From positions 13,898,420 through 13,962,419 of the forward strand of contig NC_135228.1 in NCBI RefSeq assembly GCF_052324685.1: 64,000 bases of DNA, written 5' to 3'. The notes beneath the pieces are model-generated. The model ran no database searches. It was not told the DNA's origin and saw only the letters and a program-made list of their open reading frames with translations. The position numbers were made by a program, and so were the translations under genes. The first letter of the stretch is position 1, and each line of letters begins with the position of its first letter. The DNA is from Brachyhypopomus gauderio. Lineage: Eukaryota; Chordata; Actinopteri; Gymnotiformes; Hypopomidae. Shown here piece by piece: positions 23,470-36,240 of this stretch.

Positions 23470-26400
23470 CACACACACACAGATGTGCACACACACACAC
23501 TCTCTCAAACTATAGAGATAATTTGATTTGTAAAACAAAATGGATAGGTAAATGATTTCTGTGTGGCCCATAGAGTCAGTGATATATACCAACATAAACC
23601 ATGTACCAACTATATATATATATATATATATAAACCATGTACCAACTACATAGCTTTTTAACATTTGTTCAGTGTTTGGCATATAAAAATAGCATTACTA
23701 AATACTATTATTATTAAATACTGAAATTTACTTTACATTGACTTTTACTCCCAACGACATCTACACAACAACACCTGTTGGTCAGCTACACAGCTCTGCA
23801 AATCAACTCCGTGCTCTCGGAGGACGACATCATGCCTGCTAGTGACCAATTCATTCAACTAAGATTTGATTTTTAGAAACTGTGTCTTCACTGCTTAAAA
23901 AATACTGTAGAAGCTAAAGCAGAAATGATATGGATGTATTGAGGCACTGTGGTGCCTGATCTGTGCATTGCCTGCAGGCATTCATATTTTTAATCTTCCT
24001 CATTATATTTATTGAGGTTCAATGATGTCACATAAAAGCCCCGCCCCCTTTTGGACAAAGTGGTTAGAGAGCTTTTTAGTGGTGGACCGAGCAATTCTTT
24101 GATTGTTTGATTGATTTAAATAGTTTTACTTGCAGCTTTTAAATGTGTAGCCTATGAAAGGATTACATTAGTTAAGGAATAATAACCAAAGGCATGTACT
24201 GAAATGTATGAGATCATAGTCATAGTCTGCATTCTGTAATGTGGAATTTCAGTTTTAAAAAATACAAAAACCTCTGATTCTCTCATACATTTCTGAGTAG
24301 TGTTCTATATGAGATTCTGATTAAAAGTATTCATCACACATATACTATAAAGTGCTGAATGTGTGCAGGTGCACTGCTTACATGGTTCTTAAAGGGATTG
24401 TCTAGAAGTTTCTGTTTGAACATGAAAATCCCTTTTGCTTCTTTTTTTTTGCCAGATGTCTTTGTATTCTGCAGACGCACAAACATGACAGTGGTAGAAA
24501 AAGGCTGGTTCCATTTAAGAAGAAAAAAGCAGACTCCCACAGCTCCTGAAAATATTTTACTATGCTAAATTCAGGCATGAATATTCATTATAACTTGCTG
24601 CAACTGTTTTTTGGCTTAGAAAGTGAGTGTGAGACAGTTGGTGGGTTGGTGATAGTTGATGGATATTTGGATGCCTTTTTAATGCTTTCAGCTAATAGAT
24701 CCTCTGCATATATTATCTACCTGTGGCATTTGGGTTAAAAATGCCAGGTGTTCAATCGCCAACACTTGATGAGTATGTCTCTGGCTTCTAGTCACAAAAA
24801 AACTGGAACTGTATGAATGATTCAGTGATTTGAATGAAATGGTTGACAATTGTCTCTAAAGAGAGCCGGGGGCATGGCCCGCGATAAAGGCACAACACTT
24901 TGGTTCAGTTATCCTTCTGATGATGGCGTGGTGTTCCCTCTGCTTCCCTGCAGGGTTCCTTTTCATCCAGGCTTGTTCAGATGTTCCCCACACATGGTCT
25001 TGCGTGATCTTTCGTTGGTTTGAATTTGAAGTCGTGAGCAATTCTGCTGGATAAACAGCATAGCGTTGGTCAGGAGACGACGCAGTAAAGATTGCATTCT
25101 TTAATACCAAACTATCCCAAAATGTCATCAGCAAAAGCAGCTACAATGGCTACAGCTACTTTAAACCAGAAATAAATGTCTGCTATTGTATGCTCCTTTT
25201 TATTGGATGCCTGGAAAAGGAGGGACTTTGGATTCTAATGTCAAGCCTTTTTCAGAGGTGTTTTCACCCTGGAAAAAAAAACATGATCGAAATCGACAGA
25301 AGCACGGCAACGTATTGCATACGAGCGTCGGCTCAGATCTGAAAGTGTTTTATATCAGTTCATGAAAGGGTTCATTTCCAAACCAATTTACAAAACGGCC
25401 CCAATCTTGGACGTCTCAGCAGTGCCTAGCCGACGAGGCGTTTACTGAAGCCTTCTCCATTATCATATGCCTCCACAATATAGTTCAGGCCCCACTATTC
25501 TCTCTCTGCAGTGTGCCAGGCGATCCGTCTCCTCGTCAGATTAGTTTGTGTTGCTGCAGCAGCACACCCCGACCTCCCACGCTCTGACCTCCTTCCGTCT
25601 CTCCCTGGAAAAGCGGGGCATGTGCACACCCATGCGATCCTTTCCCCACTGTGCCAGGCACGCAAACTCAAATCACGTCCAGCCCTCGAAAAACTCTCCT
25701 CCCGGGCTTTAGGGGCCCAGTCGCCCAGTCACTGACGACCGATCCCAGTGTAGGGGCCATCGATGGGGGACGGGGGACAGACAGGAGGGTTCAAAGCCAG
25801 GCTCGATGGAGACTCGGCCTTTGTTTTCAGCGAAGACTTTGGTCAGCATGCACGAGTCCCACGGGTACAATGCCACCGTCTCATTTCCTATCTCACAGAC
25901 TGTCTGCTGGCAGTGGAGTGAAGTCTCCAATTTTACAGGGCCATTTCACTTAAATGTCGCTGTTTTGGAAAGGGGACCTTTGGCAGAGGACACACAGCCG
26001 ACTTGCAGCACGCCCAGTGCACGTGGGCCGTTTCTCATAGGCTCTATCGGAATCCTTCCGTCTAATTCCCTTTGAAGTGAGACTGAGCCAGGCAGAGGTG
26101 ACGCTTACCAGTCTGAAAAGCCGATTTCAGAGATGGAGATTTCACAGAGGAGGGTGTGATTGTGTTTGCTATTATTTTGTGCCATGCCTGTCATTTCTTA
26201 TAGGGGTGGAGCCATTCTTTTAAAAATATGGCATATGACAGAAATTTCATATAAATGATTAATTAGGTATATTGTTTCAGCACAATTTTCTCCAGCAGGG
26301 TAATAAAGATTATATGATCCAAAAAATGAATGTTCACCACAGAAATGAATTTATTCTCCAGGTCAGAAATTACAAGTATAAATTGAGATAATTCATTTCA

Positions 26401-27412
26401 TTTACTTGGTCCCCAGAGGGTTGTCTCTGGTACCCACAATGCTCTCATCCTCTGCTTTTGGGTGTTCCTATTTCTGTCCATGGCCAGCACTTTTAATTTG
26501 GTCCCTAGTTTTTAACAGGCCTTGTGATACATATTTCATGGTAAGGCTCAGTAAGATTTGTGAAAAGAAGTCTTTTATGTTGGGACTGATGCAATGCTGT
26601 TTCATATAAGGTTATTCATATAAGACTACTGTTAATGGGAGGATGGTTCACAGCATATACAACTTAACACTGGCATGTACATTTATGAGTCAAAGTAGTT
26701 TCACATGAAAAATCAAGCCATATCAGGTATGAAATTACATTTAAACCTCACATAAGCAACTAGTATATGCTTAATGATAGAGTCCTTAGATAGATGATAG
26801 AGATTTTTTTCTATTTTACACAACAGCAATAAATATTCACACCTAACTTATCGCTTCAAAAAGTCAAATGTACAATGCAAAGACAGCAAGACAAGATCCT
26901 GAGCCATAGCTTAGACCTGCATGGTCACCGTGATGACAAACGTTTGACTTTGGAAATGCATCAGCATACGTGACAGCCAGATACTACGGATGCTTAATGA
27001 CATTGTGACAATTCACCTTTTCCCACAAATGTTATGTCATGCAAGTCTAGTCTAGCAGGTAATCGTTTCCTCCCGGTATTGTGAAGCAAAGAAGCAGCCA
27101 AGACACACACACACAAAGTAGAACTATTCCACTGATTTATAAAAGTGCGTGTGCCTGTCTGTGTGTATGTGTGTGTCTAATGAGCTATAGCCAACATAAC
27201 CCAGCTCAACAAAATTAATTGAAAATGTTCCTTTGCCTGTTTCTCCTCAGGCTTGCCATTTTGATTCAAATCCTATTGTTTTCCTCTTGTACCGCTGTGC
27301 ATAATCCATTAAAACCTCAGGGATTTGTAGCCAGGGATTTGTTTTTAACATAAACAATTAAGTGATGGTATATTTTCACCAATATTCAAAGTTTACATTT
27401 TTGGATGCTTGC
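23035..27412. other. Noncoding stretch with microsatellites, no gene recognised
   Basis: No exon is recognised. (CA)n tracts interrupted by AGATGTGCAC lie at 23391-23501. A (TA)n at 23611-23632 is flanked by direct copies of AAACCATGTACCAACTA. The open frames at 25511-26075 overlap on both strands and have no recognisable domain. Confidence 0.5.
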
Positions 27413-27445
<33 letters not shown>

Positions 27446-27446
27446 T

Positions 27447-27525
<79 letters not shown>
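27413..27525. repeat. (GT)n microsatellite
   Basis: This is a long GT tract with two TTTG-type interruptions. It lies 140 bp before another GT tract at 27664-27715. Both lie downstream of adra2d on its strand (3' flank). Confidence 0.95.
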
Positions 27526-27526
<1 letters not shown>

Positions 27527-27661
27527 TCAAATTATCACATTATTGTTTACTGACAATGCTGTTTTACTGTTTAAATCAAGAGCATTTTGAAATGCCCTTG
27601 TCTTTGATCATCGGGTTTTGAAAGCTGCTTTTACTGACACATACACACATACACATGACAC

Positions 27662-27663
<2 letters not shown>

Positions 27664-27715
<52 letters not shown>
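27664..27715. repeat. (GT)n microsatellite
   Basis: This is an uninterrupted GT tract of about 52 bp in the 3' flank of adra2d. Confidence 0.95.
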
Positions 27716-27717
<2 letters not shown>

Positions 27718-28058
27718 CCTTAAAGTCCCATATCCATCCATTTAAACACATGATAGCATGAATAATGCATAATTTGCTAAATGCATTCAGCTGATCAGAG
27801 GAAGTATGAGTTTCCTCATTCAGTCTACAATTCAAGTGTTCCTTAATGATGCAGTATTCAGTGTTCTATACTGATGAAATCTAAAAGCAATATGTTTCTT
27901 TCAAACTGTGTAATCAGAGAACATTTTGGGAGCCAAATGGGAATATAGTATTTACACATTTACATCTTTCCTTCACTTTTTTTAACAAAAGGGAAAGATC
28001 ATGTAAACAACTTACGTGTGTGTGTCATAAACAAACTACAATTTGAAATAAGCTACAT

Positions 28059-29315
28059 TCAGATGCTTGTTGGATTGTGGCACATTATCTTTTTGAACGC
28101 TTTTCGAAAGTCTCTGTTAAAAATGGTATAAATAATAGGGTTCACTGAGCTGTTGCAGTAGCCAATCCAGAAAAAGAGGTTGAAAAGAGTATCTGGTATC
28201 GTGCAACTTTCTCTGCAAATGGCATGGAGACTGTACGTGAAGAAAAAGGGAAACCAACATAGCACGAAAACTCCCATAACCACGGCCAACACGAAGGTGA
28301 AACGCTTCTCACGCATCTGAGCAAGTTTGATTTTTGACAAAGAGAGCTGCCTCGCCCTCCGTTCCTGAAACATTTCCGAAGTCCGGTTGGATGCCCACGA
28401 CACGCCGCCGTTTGGCTGTGGACTCGCGCTCGCGCCCTCCACTCTCCTAGCCTTGGTGAAGCGCGTGTTCTTCTGGTTGTTGTTGGAGACGCAGCTCTCC
28501 TCCAAGTCAATGTCGTCCAGCTCGCCTTTGCGCTGGTCTCCAGAGCTGTTGCTGCTCGGACCGGTCACCTCAGACTTGCCCTTACGCACGAAGCACGTCT
28601 CCGACTGCGAGGGCTGCCGTTCCATGCTGTTTTTAGCCACGAACACAGTTGCTGCGCGCTGCTTGGCCACTCTATAGATCTTACAGTAAACCAAAATCAT
28701 AATCAAACCGGGGGCGAAAAACGAAACCACACACGACGAGAGAATGTACCAGGTCTCGTTGTTGAGTAAACATTCAAGCTCGTCGTGTTTGGTCATGAGA
28801 AGCGGTGGGAAGGAAATAAAAGCAGATATGACCCAGACAACGGCGATCATGCACTTAATTCTCTGCGGCGTCCTCTTCAGGTTGTAACTCACCGCTTTTG
28901 TTACGGACCAGTATCTGTCCAGACTTATGGCGCACAAGTGCACTATAGATGAAGTGCAGAATAGAACGTCCAGCGCGAGGTAAAACGCGCACCAAGTGCT
29001 CCCAAAGTACCAGTAGCCCATCACTTCATTGGCGAGGGAAAACGGAATGACCAAAGTGGCGACCAAAATGTCCGCGGATGCTAAAGAAACTAGGAAGAGG
29101 TTCTGAGGCGCACGGAGCGCGCGGCTGGTGAAAACCGCCACCACAACTAACACGTTTCCCACAATAGTCACCAAAATGATAACGCTGACCACAAGAACGA
29201 TCAACACAGCCGCGCACTGAGAATGTGGAGGGGCTCTCGGCGCGCTCGTGCCATTAGTATCCACAGAGGAGTTTTGCGCTGGAGAACTTGGGTCCGCTAA
29301 TTCCATCCTGGACAC
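28059..29315 (-). CDS. adra2d: Alpha-2D-type adrenergic receptor, intact single exon
   Basis: This is a class A GPCR for adrenaline and noradrenaline. The alpha-2 family couples to Gi/o at the plasma membrane and lowers cAMP. The 418-aa protein (415 from the second ATG) has all landmarks: N-glycosylation sites N15 and N21, seven membrane segments, D82 in TM2, C109 for the loop disulfide, amine-binding D116 in TM3, DRY at 133-135, TM5 serines in WYILSSC, CWFPFF in TM6, NPIIY in TM7, and a C-terminal Cys (KKIMCH) suited to palmitoylation. The long third intracellular loop (about 220-335) and the VAKNSMERQ segment look like the fish 2D subtype rather than 2A, 2B or 2C. The absence of introns is normal for alpha-2 receptors. 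The first ATG (29315) has C at -3. The second (29306) has A at -3 and G at +4 and may be the main start. Teleosts often carry two 2D copies; which one this is cannot be told. Confidence 0.93.
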   Translation of the reverse strand: MSRMELADPSSPAQNSSVDTNGTSAPRAPPHSQCAAVLIVLVVSVIILVTIVGNVLVVVAVFTSRALRAPQNLFLVSLASADILVATLVIPFSLANEVMGYWYFGSTWCAFYLALDVLFCTSSIVHLCAISLDRYWSVTKAVSYNLKRTPQRIKCMIAVVWVISAFISFPPLLMTKHDELECLLNNETWYILSSCVVSFFAPGLIMILVYCKIYRVAKQRAATVFVAKNSMERQPSQSETCFVRKGKSEVTGPSSNSSGDQRKGELDDIDLEESCVSNNNQKNTRFTKARRVEGASASPQPNGGVSWASNRTSEMFQERRARQLSLSKIKLAQMREKRFTFVLAVVMGVFVLCWFPFFFTYSLHAICRESCTIPDTLFNLFFWIGYCNSSVNPIIYTIFNRDFRKAFKKIMCHNPTSI

Positions 29316-30531
29316 ATTTGTTTGAAGTCACCCATGTCTTTGGGGACCCTCATCAAAGCTGCCGTGGTCCAAAAGAACATTCCACGTTTGCATTATGTAA
29401 CAAATAGTGTAGGCATATGTGTTATTCCAATTAACCACTTAAGAGATATAAGAAAATACTTTGAACTACGATTTCCGTCGAAATTTTTGAACATTTTCCA
29501 TCCTCTGCGTCGTAGTTTGCACACTTCAAAGGGCAGTGTATCCAGTAATGCTCAGTCATTTTTACCGAGGACCGTGTTTAAGTGAAGGAGTGTACTAGCA
29601 CTAGTACCTGCAAGTTATTCTTCCAGCTTTGTATCCGAGGGAATAAACGCTGGCTGGCGAAGGTTCTACTTCTCCTGGACGATTGCGCAGAGCTTCCCGT
29701 TTGGCTTAACGAATGTGGGAGTGTGTAAGCTGGTATGTCATCTTAAGTTATGCGCTTGTCTCTGTGTGTCCGTGTGCGTGAGCGTGTGCGTGTGCGTGAG
29801 CGTGTGTGTGCGTGCGTGTGTGTGTGTGTGTGTGTGAGAGAGAGGGGGGGGGTAAGACGAGGAGGGGTGTGGTTCTTTACACTTTAAAGCATTGTCAAAG
29901 TATACATCAAAAGATAATACTTTGTTTCCTCTTTTCCAGCTATCACATGCAGGACAATATGACCAACATGGAATGAGCCAAACAGGTCATTTAGGAAAAC
30001 AGCATTTTCACATAAATTATGCTGCTGCTAATATTTTACATACGTGTTGACACTATATAACCATTTATTTAAGACATATAACCAATAACCCATACAAAAT
30101 AACGCTTTCAGGTGGAAAAAGTCACACACACACACATCTCATTGCCCGGTGCCCTATTCTGGTCCCCATGGAAACAGATTCCCAGTGCCCTAGATGTTAA
30201 ACTGGCCCAAACCAATACTGGTAGGTCTAGTTGACTAATTGATGTGTACAGTATATTACAGTAAACGTATCCTTGCTGTTACGAATCATGTCTTAATTAA
30301 GCCCTGCCTAATTTGAATGGAGACATAATAAAATTCTCCAGGACAGTGTTAGAGAAATTGTTAAAGACAGAGATCAGTTGTGCTGTCCTGTGTTCCTGCA
30401 GGCCAAGAATAGTGCAGTCTATAGTGGAGTGCTTCTCAGACATATCGTTAGCTAATTACTAAAACCTTAAGTGGAATTAGGTCAGAGGGGGTTAAACAAT
30501 GAGCCCCCACTGCTGTGTTCTTCTAGGAATG
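29316..30531. other. adra2d 5' flank, probable 5' UTR and promoter
   Basis: Reading on the minus strand, the 5' UTR and promoter of adra2d should lie here. No splice acceptor is needed because the coding exon starts cleanly. A degenerate GT/GC-rich tract lies at 29766-29838 and is followed by a G run near 29846. No TATA box was identified with confidence. Confidence 0.4.
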
Positions 30532-30533
30532 TA

Positions 30534-31376
30534 CAACCCCTGGCAAAAAGTATGAAATCACCAGTCTGGGATGAGCACGCATTCAGACATTTTATTCTGT
30601 AGAACAAACTCAGATCAAAAACATGATGCAATAATAAGGTCATTCCAAAGTGCAATTTGTTGGCTTTCAGAAACACTAAAAGAAATAAAAAAAACATTGT
30701 GGAAACAAAGTAAATGTTACTTTTATTGAGCAAGCACAGGGAAAAAATATGGAATCACTCAAGAAATAAGAATTCGCCTAAAGGAAGTGGGATTTCAATA
30801 CAGGAAAGCTAAAAGAAAACCATCATTGACACCTAAACAGAAAAGAACAAGACTGCAATGGGCTAAGGAGAGGCAATGATGGACTGTGGATGACTGGATG
30901 AAAGTTAACTTCAGTGATGAGTCAAGAATCTGCATCGGACAAGGTGATGATGCTTTTGTTTGGTGCCGTTTTATGTTTATAAAGAAGACAGCCTGAAGAA
31001 AACAACCAAATTTCCACAGTCCTTGATGATATGGGGTTGCGTGTCGGGCAAAGCCACTGGGCAGATGACTGTGGTTAATTCTTCTATCAATGCACAAGTT
31101 TCCATTGACATTTTGGACAGATTTCTCATCCCTTCAATTGAACAGATGTTTGGAGATGATGAAAATTTTTTTCAAGATGACAATGCATCGTGCTATAGGG
31201 CAAAAACCAGAGAAGGCATTCCTTGGGAAAAGACACATTCAGTCTAAAAGCCAATAAGTTGCACTTTGGAATGACCTTATTATTGTATCATGTTTTTGAT
31301 CCGAGTTTGTTCTACAGAATAAAATGTCTGAGTGCTCATCCCAGACTGGTGATTCCATACTTTTTGCCAGGGGTTG
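30534..31376 (+). mobile_element. Tc1/mariner-family element, internally deleted
   Basis: This 843-bp element is flanked by TA (30532-30533 and 31377-31378). It has long inverted repeats of about 130 bp (30534-30668 and 31245-31376) that begin CAACCCCTGGCAAAAAGTAT at both ends. The TA duplication, CAACCCCTGGC terminus and transposase remnant identify a Tc1-like element of a type widespread in fish and frogs. The repeats are far better preserved than the interior, so the copy could still have been mobilised in trans. Confidence 0.9.
30770..31250 (+). pseudogene. Tc1-like transposase remnant
   Basis: Plus-strand fragments read WTVDDWMKVNFSDES (first catalytic Asp region, about 30881-30925) and, from about 30960, LMIWGCVSGKATG followed by FFQDDNASCYRA (second catalytic Asp, near 31171-31206). 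The N-terminal helix-turn-helix DNA-binding part is mostly missing, and stops and frame changes break the rest. The third catalytic acidic residue was not found before the right inverted repeat. It has no capacity to encode an active transposase. Confidence 0.85.
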
Positions 31377-31378
31377 TA

Positions 31379-32429
31379 GATTGATCATTTAAAGACTCCA
31401 GTGAGTTCTACGATGGCAATTCTGCCTTAACGGTATCCAAATGTATTAAATAATGAAAGTGCCGACACAACATTGCATTTGAATTGACTAGTATTTGCTA
31501 ATCTTTACATTGGCATATATTTGTGTGATTATTATGCTCTAATTATATGACTAGAAAAATCTTAAAGAACGTTTTATTCATGGTAGGATCATCATGTGCT
31601 TGGTGTTACTCTCCACTATGCTGTTGGCAAGTTTATTGAGATCACTCGCTGAAGGAATACAGATCAATTCATATATAATTCACTCTTGAGTTAGACATAC
31701 ATATTACGCAACGAACAAAATGTCATTACTGTTTCTAATGCAAACGGAAATCCATAAGATTGAGTTTATGTAACTCTGGCATTCAGTGTTTCTGCCTTTT
31801 GAGTGCCTGCTCAAAAAGAGCAAACGATTTCCGAGCTGTTCACTTGCGAGCTCATGCACATGCTGGCGTGCTCGCTGGCCTGCACAGGAGAGGTTGGAGC
31901 TGGTGGTGACGGGGGAGGGGACGGAGGAGCCATCAGAATGTATGCCCACACTGCGGCGTTCAGCAGGGTCCTGTGGTCAACCTCCGTTATTAACACGGGG
32001 GTGTGCGGCAGGGCACTGCATGGTCGGCCGCAGGTTGTCAGATTGGCCTTCCTGGATGCCGTGTGTCAGTGTCACGGGCTTGTGAGCATTAGCTGGAGCG
32101 TTTAAATCCGTGTTTTGTAATTCATAGAGGATGGCTTCCTTTTCCCTCCTCCACAGTGCTAGGCTATAATTTCACTCATTCATATCACAAAATCACCACA
32201 GATGTTAGATATTCATGCATTCTGTACGTCTGTGAAGTGAGTAAGGATCTCCAAAGATGAGAAAATTGGCACATATGTGCCTTCTACTGCATGGAGGTTC
32301 CACACTGTGCGGTATGTCCCAGTTAGAGGATTACCATCCTAGTGGATGTCAATATTCAGTCAAGGGGAACTGATACTGCATTCACTTTTTATTGGAAGTA
32401 GCACATATTTAATGAGTGTTTGCAAATAG
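31379..32429. other. Noncoding stretch, no gene recognised
   Basis: Two overlapping frames at 31786-32105 are open on the plus strand and one on the minus strand, but none has a domain or exon signals. They sit in a locally GC-rich patch. I do not support a gene here. Confidence 0.45.
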
Positions 32430-32510
32430 ACTCACTCACTAACTCACTCACTCACTCACTCATTCACTGACTGACTGACTGACTCACTCACTCACTCACT
32501 CCCTCACATG
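32430..32510. repeat. (TCAC)n/(TGAC)n tetranucleotide array
   Basis: ACTC units run from about 32430, switch to GACT units at 32468-32483, and return to ACTC to about 32505. This is a simple tetranucleotide microsatellite with a variant core. Confidence 0.9.
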
Positions 32511-32717
32511 TGGTCAGGTTTTAACAATGCCGCAAGGTTAGAGAGAAAAACAGATGTAGTATTTGTGATAATCGCTTCTGCAGCACCAGCCAGGTTAAAA
32601 CAGAGACTTTTGTGGAGTGTAAGACTCTCAATTTATGTGGGTAGGACCAGTGTCTTTGGCTAAGCGTTTTTGTGTTAATTGCTCTCATAATGAAGACAAT
32701 AACAGGTGGGTCATGAG

Positions 32718-33348
32718 CAGGCCCGTCGCGATGGGGCAGGCAAACCAGGCAATTGCTTGGGGCCCCAAGCTGGCCTGGGGCCCCCAGACAACAACAGGTT
32801 AAGAATTAAATGCAGCGACAAACTGTGTGAGCCCCCCTTTACATTCTCAAAGTCATGAGCAATGACACTGTTCTCAGAATCCCCCTCAAGGGGGCCCCTC
32901 CCACCAGCTGCTGAAGGCAGCTGTTTTAGACGCCAAGTTTTAGACGCCGGCAAATATTGCAAATATTAAAACTTAACCATGAAGCGAATTTATCCATCAG
33001 GAAGCCAAAAGAGAAAACAAAAGAAGGAAGAGGAACACAAAAAAACACAAGACAGTGGTAAGTGATGATTTACACTGGATAAATTAGGCCTACCTGTACA
33101 AATGGTGTAATTTAGCAACAGGTAGGCTAAAAACAATATGCCCCCCCGCTCAACAACTTACGTTAACCACCCACCCCCCCACCCCCCGTCAACAGATTGC
33201 ACTCGCCACCCTGTGTCAGTATGACAGTGTCCTTGTTTTTTGTCAGACCTAGGTGGCAACCCTAGTCCCGGGTAATCCCATACTTAGGTTGGGGGGGCCC
33301 CGGTTGGTGTCTTTGCTTGGGGCCCCCAAATACCTTGAAACGGCACTG
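32718..33348. mobile_element. hAT DNA transposon, non-autonomous, copy 2
   Basis: This 631-bp copy belongs to the same family as 5675-7157, with the same ends (CAGGCCCGTC ... inverted CAGTGCCGTT). It is flanked by its own perfect 8-bp target duplication, GTCATGAG, at 32710-32717 and 33349-33356. It lacks the nested element and so shows the empty site (around 33040-33050). Its interior differs from copy 1 near the right side: a C-rich block at 33138-33186 here replaces a different segment there. The two are therefore separate deletion derivatives. Confidence 0.92.
32979..33057 (+). pseudogene. Relic first exon of the hAT transposase
   Basis: From ATG 32979 the frame reads a short Lys/Arg/Glu-rich N-terminus (MKRIYPSGSQKRK...) and ends at a consensus splice donor, G followed by GTAAGT, at 33058. 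This basic N-terminal exon is typical of hAT transposases related to ZMYM-type host proteins. The remaining exons are deleted, so it is only a fragment. The equivalent exon in copy 1 has TGA as its third codon. Confidence 0.65.
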
Positions 33349-34216
33349 GTCATGAGTGGGAAATATCATACTGGTGAAGTACACTGGGTGTTTACTGGGG
33401 CTTTATGGGAAACAGTTGGAAAGTCTTCATACTGTCCGAACGTGTGTTCGCCTCTCTGTGCTCTCTGATTGACTAGAGGAGGACAAGTAACAGTGAGAGA
33501 ACTGAATTGTATGACTGAGTACAACTTCAAGTGAAAAATGGGGACAGTCACTGCAGAGGCCTGTTTCAGAATGGACACTATTACAAATGACAAGATAGCA
33601 AGTTTCACAAATTACCATTTTTCCACAGATGAACAGAGAGTCGTTAGAAGCCCACACAAGCAGACACAGACAGGATTGTTATTTGATATGATAATGATCC
33701 TTCAATATGAAACAATCATCAAATCATTCAGTATTCGCTTCAGTATACATCTCTTACACCCTGGCTATGCTCCTGCTGAAGTAAAATCAATGAGCTCTAG
33801 GTAGAATGTACCCTGCCAGAGTAACTCCTGGGCATACTTATCCACTCGTGTTGTTATGAAGAGAGGTAAACATAATTACAGCTGGCCTCTCATTGCAAGA
33901 GAACTGCAAGTGGAGATGGAAATGTGGAGGAGAAAATGAATATTGTACAGGGAAACGCAATGAAAGAGAGAAAGAGTGAGTGGGTGAGAGAGAGAGGGGT
34001 GGGGGGAGAGCCATGTTAACATGGTTCTTTATATCAAAGCATGGATTCTGGTGATTTACGGGCCGGGCGTGGGAACATGGAGGACTTCTGCTCACTTGTA
34101 ACTCAATTTCACCGCTGCAGCAGTTATGGTGACAGATAGGAAAGTGCAGAGATTCTCCCTCATCCACCAGGTTGGAGAAAGGAGAGCAGATGGAAAGCAG
34201 AGAGGGCCCTGGGAAC

Positions 34217-34240
34217 GGGGGGGGGGGGGGGGGGGGGGGG
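34217..34240. repeat. Uninterrupted run of 24 G
   Basis: This is a homopolymer G tract on the plus strand inside a GGA-rich context. It could form G-quadruplex structures and is a likely site of assembly error. Confidence 0.9.
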
Positions 34241-35516
34241 CTGCAACTGGAACTGGAGGTGAATAGCTGCATATTGATTATGGTGACATTTAGTCCAAAA
34301 AGGTCAGACATATTATTTTCTCAACCCAAGATCAACTACAAGATGAACGTGTCCTCTGATATGTCCAACAGTTTACCCCTGAGATGTATATAAACCTAAC
34401 CAGCTTACACACAGAAATGTGTCTCAGAAATTGATGTCAGTTGAATTATGTACATTCTGTTCTGAAATTTTTTATGCCTATGCACACCTTCCAAAGGCAG
34501 TGAAGGTAAACGGAACTTGTCCTCAAAATGTAAATTAAACGTATCGCTCCCTTTGATTGGCCGCCGCTGAGCCTGCAGAGGTTCCATTCATTGGCTTCAG
34601 CTGTCAGTGGGGGCAAATACAGAGATCACGTGATGGTGAGTGAAGAAAGCCATGCGGCGTGTCACTGCCGAGTGGCCCAGCCTGTCATTAATTACTCCAT
34701 CACAGGATGGGCTGGCACACTCACCACGGACCACTCACGGCCTCCTTCGTCTACTCCTACAGTTTCTCCATTTCACGTGACCTCCAGTCATTAGTCTCCG
34801 TGTGGATGTGAGCGACAGCGTGTCCACGCCAAGTTTCTCTCATCTCGCGTGGAGATAATTAGGCAGTGAATGGGCTATACATTCGCGTTGGCAATTAATA
34901 TCTCAAGGTGCTAATAGCGAGACCCGGAAGACGTTTACGCACGCGCTCGCAGGACTCGAGTCTGGCGAGGCTTCCTCTCGCGACACTGCTGAGGCGCTCT
35001 TCACAGCTCAAAGCGAGCTCTCGTCCCTGCGGAGGGCTCAATAGCGTGCACCTGCACAGACAGCGAAGGCAAAGGACCCGCCGAGGTGGAGCGAGATGCC
35101 TCCGTGAGCTCTGCAGCCACACGGCGCTCAGATAAGGCAGAAAAACAGCACATGCACTTCTGTGGAATGTTAATAGATGTGCAGTTAAATGGGGGGAGGC
35201 TGGGACATTAGATACAGTGTGAGTGCCACGCAGGGATTTATCAGTATGGTCACGACATAAAATGTTCACCTTCGACGGGACGCATTGAGAATCTAAAGTT
35301 GTGAACGTGGTACATGCTGTGTTCACAGCCTTGAAGGATGAAGTCATCAAAGACCATGTTTTCTGGCCTGTGCTGATGTGGGCCCAGCTTCACCCCCCAC
35401 TCCACATGTCAGTTCAGCCTTTCTGATACTTCCCCAAAGAAGAGTTTACTCTGTTTAAAACTACAGCATGTATGCTGGTGTGGGCTTGTGTCAAGGATGA
35501 AACAGCACTAAGCTCT

Positions 35517-35518
<2 letters not shown>

Positions 35519-35559
<41 letters not shown>
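35519..35559. repeat. (GT)n microsatellite
   Basis: This is an uninterrupted GT tract of about 41 bp. Confidence 0.95.
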
Positions 35560-35560
<1 letters not shown>

Positions 35561-36240
35561 TGTGCCATGCCTTGTGGATTATCCTCTTAACAATTTTAGC
35601 ATCTCCACTCAAGCTTTACTGATGCACTTTAGCATCTCTACTAAAGCACTGTTTACTGACAATCAGATCAGCAATATAGATATTTCAGTGTGAGGTTTTA
35701 AGCTGACATGCCTCAGTGGGTTTAAACTGACATAACCGTGGGCGAGGAGGTTTTAAGTGTATATGAATGTTTAAGAAGCCTGAGGTTTAGAGAGAAGGAA
35801 AGGAAACTGACACTGTCAGGGGTGTCAGACAGTGAATCCTAGCAAGTGGATTTCGCTATGATTACACACCACACAATAACATAAGGAGGAAAATGTACTT
35901 CACCTTTGATCATAAGCCTGCTTAACCATCATTGGCATTTTTTTCAAAAGGAGATATTGCTTACAATTTTTCTACAGTAAAACTAAAGGATATACTAGCA
36001 ATTGGCCATTAAGAACATTAAAACTTGCAACAGAGGAACACTTTTTCTATAGCTACTTGTTGAAAATGAAACGGTAAACAGTTTGCTCTGACATTACGGA
36101 AGGAAAGCACGAATTATGCATTACATATTTGTCAGCATCTGGAAGTAAGTGCATTATACTACACTGATATTGTCTAGTCACAAGGCTGGTCTTATAGTTC
36201 TCATTTCAGAATGCTTTCCCAGTGAGATCTACATAATAAA

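Noticed and set aside
25511..26075. Several overlapping frames on both strands suggesting an exon
   Set aside because: No recognisable protein family, no consistent splice sites, and frames conflict between strands.
31704..32105. GC-rich overlapping frames of about 100 codons
   Set aside because: Three mutually exclusive frames are open over the same bases, as GC-rich noncoding DNA often gives, and none has a domain.
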